Part shown: positions 57,380 through 64,000 of the stretch, in pieces
How positions within the stretch are numbered: the stretch's first letter is position 1
Layout of the letters: every line of letters begins with the position of its first letter
Source: Micavibrio aeruginosavorus ARL-13
GTDB lineage: Bacteria; Pseudomonadota; Alphaproteobacteria; Micavibrionales; Micavibrionaceae
Direction: 5' to 3'
Assembly (NCBI RefSeq): GCF_000226315.1
Contig: NC_016026.1
Location: 1,736,001-1,800,000 of the forward strand
Length of the DNA: 64,000 nucleotides
The notes under the pieces: model-generated
Database searches by the model: none
What the model was told of the DNA's origin: nothing
Seen by the model: the letters and a program-made list of their open reading frames with translations, nothing else
Position numbers and translations under genes: made by a program

Positions 57380-58384
57380 ATGGCCGTATATTCGATCCAC
57401 GACATCATCCGTGAAAACCCCAAGTGCACCCCATGGAAACGGGCCTTCGCGCTGGTGGCGCGCGGGCATTTCGTGATTGATCCGGATTTCCCCGATTTTT
57501 ATATCGAAGACAAAGCCATTGACGACGCAGCCAACCGCCGCGCTTATCAAACCCATGGTGACCGGGTGTTCAGCCATCGCTACATGAATTTGGTCAGTGA
57601 GATCGTGCATAACGGCATGGACCAGATCAATGCCCGCACCGAAAGCGTGGTTCGCACCCTGATCCACCGCAACATCAATGCGGAAATCAAATTCGGCATT
57701 CCCCTGCCCGGTATGCGCCGCGTGAACCCGGCTATTGCCGCCGCCGAACTGGCATGGGTGTTGATGGGGACCGAGGATATTTCGTGGTTACAAAAACACA
57801 CGAAAATCTGGGACAAATTCGCCGTGGATGGCAAGGTTGACGGCGCGTATGGCCAACGCTGGCGCAATGAATTTGGCCGCGACCAATTGGCCGGGGCCAT
57901 TGATGTCCTGCGCCGCGAACCCTCCAGCCGCCAGATCATGGTGTCCGCATGGCATCCGGGGAAAGATGGGCTGAACGCGCACAGCAAGGCGCTCGTCCCC
58001 TGCCCGGTTGATTTTACGATGCAGGTTTTAAACGACCGCCTGAATATCGCCGTCCATATGCGCAGTTCGGACGTGGCCGTCGGCCTGCCCTATGACACGA
58101 TGTTTTATGCGTTGTTGCTGGATGCGCTGGCGTGCGAGACAAAATTGAAACATGGCAAGCTGACCATGAATTTGGACCATGCGCATATTTATGAAACGCA
58201 TATGAATGATATGAAGACGCTGCCGCATATCACCGCATCAACCATGGAATTGCCCGGTTATTCGATTTCGAAAATCATGCAAAATCCGGATGCGTATGTG
58301 CGCCGGGTTAAGACCTTGGCCGCACGCGCGTACCAGCCGGATTCATCGTTGAAATTATCCGCTGTCGCCGCCCCTAAATTATAG
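57380..58384 (+). CDS. Thymidylate synthase-family protein, likely cytidine-type (hydroxy)methylase
   Basis: 334 residues. TS-fold landmarks: GAYGQRW (155-161), Arg184 in SSRQIMVSAWHP, active-site Cys208 in VPCPV, RSSDVAVGLPYD (228-239), DHAHIYETH (266-274). At Asp239 dUMP-specific synthases have Asn (Asn177 in E. coli ThyA) and dCMP hydroxymethylase of T4 has Asp; that residue reads the pyrimidine base, so a cytidylate substrate is predicted. Also the usual His after Cys is Pro and SRR is SRQ. N-terminal 100 residues are unlike ThyA. Not the only possibility: a divergent dUMP enzyme or other nucleotide modifier. Confidence 0.75.
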   Translation: MAVYSIHDIIRENPKCTPWKRAFALVARGHFVIDPDFPDFYIEDKAIDDAANRRAYQTHGDRVFSHRYMNLVSEIVHNGMDQINARTESVVRTLIHRNINAEIKFGIPLPGMRRVNPAIAAAELAWVLMGTEDISWLQKHTKIWDKFAVDGKVDGAYGQRWRNEFGRDQLAGAIDVLRREPSSRQIMVSAWHPGKDGLNAHSKALVPCPVDFTMQVLNDRLNIAVHMRSSDVAVGLPYDTMFYALLLDALACETKLKHGKLTMNLDHAHIYETHMNDMKTLPHITASTMELPGYSISKIMQNPDAYVRRVKTLAARAYQPDSSLKLSAVAAPKL

Positions 58385-59170
58385 GGCCAGCTTGCGCACA
58401 TTCCGCGCCAGATCGGAATGGGGGGACAGATGGTCGCGCATGGCGCGGAGATAATCCGGATCCGCCGCAAACCCCAGCCATTTCAATGGCAGATCATTCG
58501 CCGCATCGTTGTACTGGTACCGCAAGTCGGGTTTTGTTTCGATATCGTATGTAATATCGTCACGAATGGGCGGGCCAACATAATCACCAACATTGTACGA
58601 TGGCGTCGGCAAAACAACACGCAGCCCCGTATCATCATTGGCAACGGCCAGATTGCTGGTGCCAATTTCGCAAGCCCCGCCATAGGTCACAACCAATTTT
58701 GTGCCCGCCTGTTTCAAACGATCCTGCCATCCTTCATAGGAATGGTGCGGGCTTAAAGCCGGGCCAAAGAATTGATGGAAGTTTTCCGCCCCTTCGGCAC
58801 GTTCATGCAATTGCGGGGAATATGTTGTTGTCATGCGATACATGTGACGCGCGGGAATAAACGCGACAAACACCATATCCGCCTGTTTATCCTCGGCCAG
58901 AAAATCGCGGCCATCACGGAAATTGATGCGATCCAATTCAAAATCCGGATCAATCATAAACCCACTGCGCAGCAGATATTCCATGATCCGAGTCAGGCGG
59001 TCGCTGTCCACACCCGTGCCGCCCACGTCCAATTCATAGGCACCGACAACAGCGATGGTTTTCAAACGGGGAAGATCGGGATTACGGGCGCACATTTGCG
59101 CACACATCCGACGGGCCTGCGCCTCGTCGGTCAATGCAACCTTGTTAAATTCATCGCGCCATTGGGTCAT
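58379..59170 (-). CDS. Hypothetical protein convergent with the ThyA-like gene
   Basis: 263 residues from ATG 59170. Alpha/beta with LKTIAVVGAYELDVGGTGVDSDRLTRIMEYLLRSGFMIDPDF, ADMVFVAFIPARHMYRMTTTYSPQL and KLVVTYGGACEIGTSNLAV; a Rossmann-like or glycosyl-type fold is conceivable but not shown. Its 3' end overlaps the ThyA-like gene by six bases. Confidence 0.55.
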   Translation of the reverse strand: MTQWRDEFNKVALTDEAQARRMCAQMCARNPDLPRLKTIAVVGAYELDVGGTGVDSDRLTRIMEYLLRSGFMIDPDFELDRINFRDGRDFLAEDKQADMVFVAFIPARHMYRMTTTYSPQLHERAEGAENFHQFFGPALSPHHSYEGWQDRLKQAGTKLVVTYGGACEIGTSNLAVANDDTGLRVVLPTPSYNVGDYVGPPIRDDITYDIETKPDLRYQYNDAANDLPLKWLGFAADPDYLRAMRDHLSPHSDLARNVRKLAL

Positions 59171-59336
59171 GGATGGGGAGACTACACGATTCTGGAAAAT
59201 TATACAAGAAAACACAAAGCCAGCATAAAGCCATTTTTTTAAGCTTTATCATATAGATAGATAAAATCAATTTATTGACATAATAACTAAGCGTGTGCTA
59301 TTGTCCCCTCTCGAAAATGCAACAGGACGGTATCAC

Positions 59337-60434
59337 ATGCGGATTTCCAAGTTTGCCAAATTCATCCCGCCATTCCTGCTGGGGTCTGCTTTATTGTCCG
59401 TCGCCACCCATCTTGTACCCGGCATCGTCAGCACGCCCGTAGATGATTACATCAAAGACAATGACATGCCTGCGGCGTATCTGGATCTGTTTCACGTCAA
59501 AAACACGCGCATCTATCATCGCTACAACCCGCTTTATCCTTTCCATCTTGGCGGGCTTGGGACACGCATCGTCATAGAAGAAGCAAAAGAGCTTGATCGC
59601 CCGGCGGACAAAGCGGTCGCCTATGGCCTTTCGGTTCCGGCGGGATATTATTTGGCATTTGACAGGATGTTCTCCACATTCATTCCGCCATATCATTCAA
59701 TTGACGCGTTTAGTATCAAAAACACAGGATCGCTAAACGAAAGAGCGCACTTCGTCCGCCCGCCCGGCGCGATTGACATGGACGATACGATCGAAGCTTT
59801 TACAAAATTTGATGATGTGTCCTATCAATCCAAAACCGATCCCAAAACACTGGCGCAATTATTCAAGGAATATATCTTTTTGCATGAATTGCGCCACGGC
59901 GATCAGGACCGCAAAGCCCACGATTTATCAAACGAAGGCGATGCCGATGTTTATGCCCTGAAGGCCTTGGCCTACGCCCACCCTGATAAAAAAGAGGCCA
60001 TCAAAGAAATAAACGACCTCACCTATAATTTGCGCGTCATCAATGGCGCAAAAGGTGGCTTTGTCCATGCCACATCCGACATTATTGCGCATGGGGAAAC
60101 ATCCTACCTCAGCGCTGCTGTCGAACAACGTTCAATGTCGAATTTGCATTATATCTTGAACGACTTTGTTGAACACAACAAAAAGGAATTGTCTTCCATC
60201 GACACTAAAATTGAAAAGCGATATCACGTCGCCAAGGCAATCGCCGGTATGCCGGACATTCCGGCCCTGCCGCATTTAAAACGGCTGGCGAATGAATTTA
60301 CACAATCGGTTGAATTTTTTAACGCGCGCAATGCAAAACCGCTTTTGCAAGAACCCGAAAAATATAAAACGCTGGATTTGGAGGCGATGGAGAAAACATA
60401 TATCCCCGCCCCCAATCTCATCCCAACATCGTAA
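59337..60434 (+). CDS. Membrane-anchored protein with HExxH zinc-peptidase-like motif
   Basis: 365 residues from ATG 59337 (AGGA about ten bases upstream). N-terminal hydrophobic helix (FIPPFLLGSALLSVATHL) for export or anchoring. HELRH at 183-187 followed by NEGDADVYAL (Glu200, Asp202) matches the zinc ligand and third-ligand spacing of gluzincin metallopeptidases. No wider family recognised. A/T-richer than neighbours. Ends at a shared terminator with acnA. Confidence 0.6.
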   Translation: MRISKFAKFIPPFLLGSALLSVATHLVPGIVSTPVDDYIKDNDMPAAYLDLFHVKNTRIYHRYNPLYPFHLGGLGTRIVIEEAKELDRPADKAVAYGLSVPAGYYLAFDRMFSTFIPPYHSIDAFSIKNTGSLNERAHFVRPPGAIDMDDTIEAFTKFDDVSYQSKTDPKTLAQLFKEYIFLHELRHGDQDRKAHDLSNEGDADVYALKALAYAHPDKKEAIKEINDLTYNLRVINGAKGGFVHATSDIIAHGETSYLSAAVEQRSMSNLHYILNDFVEHNKKELSSIDTKIEKRYHVAKAIAGMPDIPALPHLKRLANEFTQSVEFFNARNAKPLLQEPEKYKTLDLEAMEKTYIPAPNLIPTS

Positions 60435-60440
60435 CAATAA

Positions 60441-60469
60441 AAAAGGCGGGGTATAATCCCCGCCTTTTT
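60441..60469. terminator. Bidirectional terminator
   Basis: AAAAGGCGGGG-TATAAT-CCCCGCCTTTT between convergent genes. Confidence 0.9.
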
Positions 60470-60485
60470 CTATTTCCCAAATGGC

Positions 60486-63269
60486 TTACGCCACTTTTTC
60501 CTTCGCGCTTTTCGCGGCCAGGTCGCGCAGGACGTAGTGCATGATGCCACCATTTTCGTAGTAGCCAATCTCGTCCTGCGTATCGATGCGGCACAGCGCC
60601 TGGATTTCTTCTTTCGAACCATCCTTGCGCGTGATCGTGACCGTCACATCCATGCGCGGCTTGATGCCCTTTTCCAGACCCAGAATATCAAACGTTTCCG
60701 TGCCATCCAGTTTCAGAGATTGGCGTGTCTGACCGTTTTTGAACATCAGCGGCAGAACGCCCATGCCCACCAGGTTGGAGCGGTGAATACGTTCAAAGCT
60801 TTCGGCAAGAACGCATTTCACGCCCAGCAGGAACGTGCCCTTCGCGGCCCAGTCACGGGATGACCCCGTGCCATATTCCTTGCCCGCCACAACAATCAAC
60901 GGCGTGCCGTCCTTGATGTATTTCATGCAGGCATCATAGATCGGCATTTCTTCGCCGGTCGGCAGGTATTTGGTGTAACCGCCTTCTTTACCGCCCAGCA
61001 TTTCGTTTTTAATGCGGATGTTAGCGAACGTGCCGCGCATCATCACTTCATGGTGGCCACGGCGCGCGCCGTAAGAGTTGAAGTCACGCACATCAACACC
61101 ATGCTCGATCAGATATTTCCCAGCCGGGGAATCTTTCTTGATCGAACCAGCGGGTGAAATGTGGTCGGTCGTGATGGAATCACCGAACAACGCCATGCAG
61201 GCCGCACCCTTGATATCCTTAATCCCCGGCGGGGTTTTGGACATGCCGGTGAAATATGGCGGGTTGGCAACATAGGTGGATTTTGCATCCCAATCGTATG
61301 TTTCGCCCTCTCCACCCTTCACGGCCTGCCATTCCTTCGGCCCCAGGAACACGTCCTTGTACCGGCTGGAGAACATGGCAGAGGTCAGGTTGCGGTTCAC
61401 CGCATCGGCGATTTCTTCGTTGGTCGGCCAGATATCTTTCAGGAAGACCGGCTTGCCATCCTTGTCATTGCCCAGCGCTTCCGTCGCCAGATTGATTTTC
61501 ATGTTCCCGGCCAGCGCATAGGCCACAACCAGCGGCGGAGACGCCAGATAGTTGGCCTTCACATGCGGGTTGATACGGCCTTCGAAGTTCCGGTTGCCGG
61601 ACAGAACGCCCGCCACGGTCAAATCGCCCGTTTCAACCGCCTTTGCAATCGCATCCGGCAGCGGGCCGGAGTTGCCGATGCATGTCGTGCAACCATACCC
61701 AACAAGGTTGAAGCCCATCGCATCCAGATGCGTGGTCAGGCCCGCTTTATCCAGATAATCGGTCACCACCTGCGATCCCGGGGCGAGAGAGGTTTTCACC
61801 CACGGCTTCACCTTCATGCCACGTTCATGGGCTTTCTTTGCCACCAGACCAGCGGCCAGCATAACCGACGGGTTCGATGTGTTGGTGCAGGACGTAATCG
61901 CCGCAATCACCACATCACCGTGTTTCAGGCTGTAATCCGTGCCCTCAACCGGAACGGCATGGGTCGTGTCGTGTTTTGCTGCCGCATCGGACGATTCAGG
62001 CATTTCCGATACCATACGCGCATCGCCATTATCATGCGGCAACACACCCAACGAGTCGGCCAGATAGGTTTTGAACGACGCCGCAGCCTGCGACAGTACA
62101 ACGCGGTCCTGCGGGCGTTTCGGGCCAGCGATGGACGGTTCAATCGCGCCCAGATCTAATTCCAGCGTATCGGTGAACACCGGCTCCGGCGACGATTCAT
62201 CGCGCCACATGCCTTGGGCCTTCGCATATTCTTCGACCAGTTTCGCACGGTGCGGATCGCGGCCCGTGAAGGTCAAATACCGAATGGTTTCACGGTCAAT
62301 CGGGAAGAAGCCGCATGTCGCGCCATATTCCGGTGCCATGTTGCCAATCGTCGCGCGGTCGGCCAGCGACATGTTGTCCAGACCCGGGCCATAAAATTCA
62401 ACGAACTTGTTCACCACGCCTTTTTTACGCAACATCTCGGTCACGGTCAGAACCAGATCGGTTGCCGTCGTGCCCTCTTTCATCTTGCCGGTGATTTTGA
62501 AACCGATGACTTGCGGGATCAACATGGATACCGGTTGACCCAGCATCGCGGCTTCGGCTTCGATACCGCCAACACCCCAACCCAGAACGGCCAGACCGTT
62601 CACCATTGTGGTGTGCGAATCCGTGCCCACCAGCGTATCCGGATACGCTACATTGCTGCCGCGCTCCTCATCCTTTTCCACCCAAACGGTTTGGGCCAGA
62701 TATTCCAAATTCACCTGGTGGCAAATGCCGGTGCCCGGCGGTACAACGCGGAAATTGCGGAAGGCTTGTTGGCCCCAGCGCAAGAAGGCATAACGTTCGC
62801 CGTTGCGTTCAAATTCGCGGTCCACGTTGGTTTGGAACGCGGCCCCATTACCGAACGCATCCACCATCACCGAGTGGTCGATAACCAGATCAACAGCGGT
62901 CAGCGGGTTAATCTTCTGTGCGTTGCCGCCCAGTGCTTTCATCGCTTCGCGCATCGCGGCCAGATCGACCACGGCGGGAACGCCGGTAAAATCCTGCATC
63001 AACACGCGGGCCGGACGATAGGCGACTTCGTGTTCAGTCTTGCCCTTGTTCTCCAGCCATGCGTGACAGGCCTTCACATCATCAACCGTCACCGACACGC
63101 CATCTTCAAAACGCAGCAGGTTTTCCAGCAGCACTTTCATCGAGAACGGCAGACGCGACACATCACCGATCTGCTTCGCGGCATCTGGCAAACTGAAATA
63201 ATCATATGATTTGCCATCGACGGTCAGGCTTTTACGGGTTTTCAGGCTATCGTGTCCGGTGCGTGTCAT
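60486..63269 (-). CDS. acnA: Aconitate hydratase A
   Basis: 927 residues from ATG 63269, with AAGGAT nine bases upstream; the 27-residue longer frame is in the leader. TCA-cycle citrate/isocitrate isomerase with a 4Fe-4S cluster: [24 protein letters not shown] split over the family pattern, [17 protein letters not shown] and [14 protein letters not shown] provide the cluster cysteines, and [12 protein letters not shown] is the C-terminal active-site loop. A 640-base non-coding stretch lies between it and the ccmA-like start. Confidence 0.97.
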   Translation of the reverse strand: MTRTGHDSLKTRKSLTVDGKSYDYFSLPDAAKQIGDVSRLPFSMKVLLENLLRFEDGVSVTVDDVKACHAWLENKGKTEHEVAYRPARVLMQDFTGVPAVVDLAAMREAMKALGGNAQKINPLTAVDLVIDHSVMVDAFGNGAAFQTNVDREFERNGERYAFLRWGQQAFRNFRVVPPGTGICHQVNLEYLAQTVWVEKDEERGSNVAYPDTLVGTDSHTTMVNGLAVLGWGVGGIEAEAAMLGQPVSMLIPQVIGFKITGKMKEGTTATDLVLTVTEMLRKKGVVNKFVEFYGPGLDNMSLADRATIGNMAPEYGATCGFFPIDRETIRYLTFTGRDPHRAKLVEEYAKAQGMWRDESSPEPVFTDTLELDLGAIEPSIAGPKRPQDRVVLSQAAASFKTYLADSLGVLPHDNGDARMVSEMPESSDAAAKHDTTHAVPVEGTDYSLKHGDVVIAAITSCTNTSNPSVMLAAGLVAKKAHERGMKVKPWVKTSLAPGSQVVTDYLDKAGLTTHLDAMGFNLVGYGCTTCIGNSGPLPDAIAKAVETGDLTVAGVLSGNRNFEGRINPHVKANYLASPPLVVAYALAGNMKINLATEALGNDKDGKPVFLKDIWPTNEEIADAVNRNLTSAMFSSRYKDVFLGPKEWQAVKGGEGETYDWDAKSTYVANPPYFTGMSKTPPGIKDIKGAACMALFGDSITTDHISPAGSIKKDSPAGKYLIEHGVDVRDFNSYGARRGHHEVMMRGTFANIRIKNEMLGGKEGGYTKYLPTGEEMPIYDACMKYIKDGTPLIVVAGKEYGTGSSRDWAAKGTFLLGVKCVLAESFERIHRSNLVGMGVLPLMFKNGQTRQSLKLDGTETFDILGLEKGIKPRMDVTVTITRKDGSKEEIQALCRIDTQDEIGYYENGGIMHYVLRDLAAKSAKEKVA

Positions 63270-63721
63270 GGATGAAATCCTTGGTCGTAGAGTGAGGTGG
63301 TTGAAAATTCGACAGGTGAATTGTGCAGATAACTTAGCATGCTGGCGCAAAAATCAAAGTGTTCCACCCACATGCGGATGCAGTTGAGAACGTTTTGCAA
63401 ACTTTGCGCGCAAGGGAGTGTAGGACGGGATGTTTAATGGAGCGTTAAGTCGCCCCGATTTACGAAAACACCCTATATCATCCCGAACGCATAGGGGATG
63501 ACACAATTGCCCCACCCGCCTGGGCCACCACCAAAACTGTTAAAAATCAAAACCCTGTTCCAAACCGCTTAACAAAACCCTAACAAAAAACCGCAGAAAT
63601 CCGCCAATTTTTGCCTTATTCTTTGGTCTACGCCCCTTAATTTGGCCATATTTGGCCGTCAAGCTTGAAGGGTGAGAGTGAAGTTTTCCAGCTTCCTCCT
63701 TCGCAAATGGTTCCAGCTTCT

Positions 63722-63765
63722 TAAAAAATCCGTCGCCTTCCCCGGGCGGCGGATTTTTCTTTTCC
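63722..63765 (+). terminator. Rho-independent terminator-like hairpin
   Basis: Stem AAAATCCG(T)CGCC/GGCG(G)CGGATTTT followed by TCTTTTCC. No gene directly before it on the plus strand, so it may end an unannotated small RNA. Confidence 0.6.
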
Positions 63766-63779
63766 CGCACAGCGATAGC

Positions 63780-63849
63780 CGTCACCCCGGCGCAGGCCGG
63801 GGTCTTCATCCCTTATGGCCGGAAGATCCCGGCTTTCGCCGGGATGACG
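63780..63849. repeat. REP-like palindromic element, family 1 copy 6
   Basis: CGTCACCCCGGCGCAGGCCGG and CCCGGCTTTCGCCGGGATGACG arms, as at 10896. Confidence 0.85.
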
Positions 63850-63907
63850 AGGGAAAACAGGGTGCGCCCCCTTGTCCCCGGGGCACCCCCACGCTACAAC
63901 CTCCCCC

Positions 63908-64000
63908 ATGATGATATCCGCTGAAAATCTGGCGTTGCACCGGGGGTTAACTCCGGTCCTGCACGGCCTGTCCTTTGCCGTTCCGGCGGGGCAGTTGGCC
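63908..64000 (+). CDS. ccmA: Heme exporter ABC ATPase CcmA, N-terminus only
   Basis: 31 codons before the window ends. MMISAENLALHRGLTPVL then GLSFAVPAGQL matches the start of CcmA (EARNLACRRG...LFSGLSF pattern), before Walker A. The acnA-ccmA neighbourhood is common in alphaproteobacteria. CcmA powers heme or CcmE release in cytochrome c maturation. Partial, so confirmation needs the following bases. Confidence 0.7.
   Translation, partial: MMISAENLALHRGLTPVLHGLSFAVPAGQLA

Larger units (their letters stand above)
63270..63907. other. Non-coding stretch between acnA and ccmA
   Basis: Mostly low-complexity A/T-rich leader. Contents: a hairpin AAAATCCGTCGCC/GGCGGCGGATTTT with TTTTCTTTT at 63722-63765, and the palindromic element at 63780. 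A short transcript ending at the hairpin (from about 63655) is possible. No protein gene recognised. Confidence 0.6.

Noticed and set aside
60500-63200. Long plus-strand open frames opposite acnA
   Set aside because: Frames such as 61161-62159 and 62214-63209 are Arg/His-rich mirror frames of a clear acnA gene with no ribosome sites.

Overview
The window looks like chromosome of a moderately GC-rich alphaproteobacterium. Evidence is the rph-rdgB-hemW block divergent from hrcA and grpE-dnaK-dnaJ, a Suv3-type RNA helicase, bactofilin, and acnA followed by the start of a ccmA-like gene. A relative of the predatory Micavibrio group is a guess from overall character, not something the sequence proves.

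Layout. 1-6.6 kb: end of an antitoxin-like gene, an OmpA-family protein, a CsoR-type metal sensor with its palindromic operators and a Cu/Zn-type efflux permease, then a minus-strand operon of Suv3-like helicase, Rap1a-like secreted protein and a membrane protein. 6.7-24.6 kb: core housekeeping (hemW, rdgB, rph, hrcA, grpE, dnaK, dnaJ, dapB, an Ada-type methyltransferase, nth, bactofilin, uvrC) mixed with several unrecognised alphaproteobacterial proteins. 24.6-28.4 kb: accessory genes (a frameshifted secreted protein, a peptidoglycan-binding/MuF fusion, a pentapeptide-repeat protein, a MarR-like regulator).

28.43-38.67 kb is a clear integrated element of about 10.2 kb. It is bounded by identical 57-bp direct repeats. 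The right copy is the 3' part of an intact tRNA-Leu(UAA), with a tyrosine integrase beside it. Cargo is a HigA antitoxin with a truncated HigB, two copies of a four-hairpin element whose stems differ by compensatory changes, small genes, and an 1809-residue RTX calcium-binding protein with recently duplicated 193-residue modules.

38.7-49.9 kb: CinA-like protein, map-radC, purB, a Bfd-like ferredoxin, a periplasmic cyclophilin, a GH13 alpha-glucosidase, a Glu/Leu/Phe/Val dehydrogenase, then a nicotianamine-synthase-like gene with a Fur-box-like palindrome upstream and a cysteine-tailed partner, which suggests iron-controlled metallophore synthesis. 50-64 kb: small envelope and unknown proteins, a cytosolic 5'-nucleotidase divergent from a two-gene unit ending in a thymidylate-synthase homologue that carries Asp where dUMP enzymes have Asn, a HExxH protein, acnA and the first codons of ccmA. 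Two families of palindromic intergenic repeats are scattered through the chromosomal parts.
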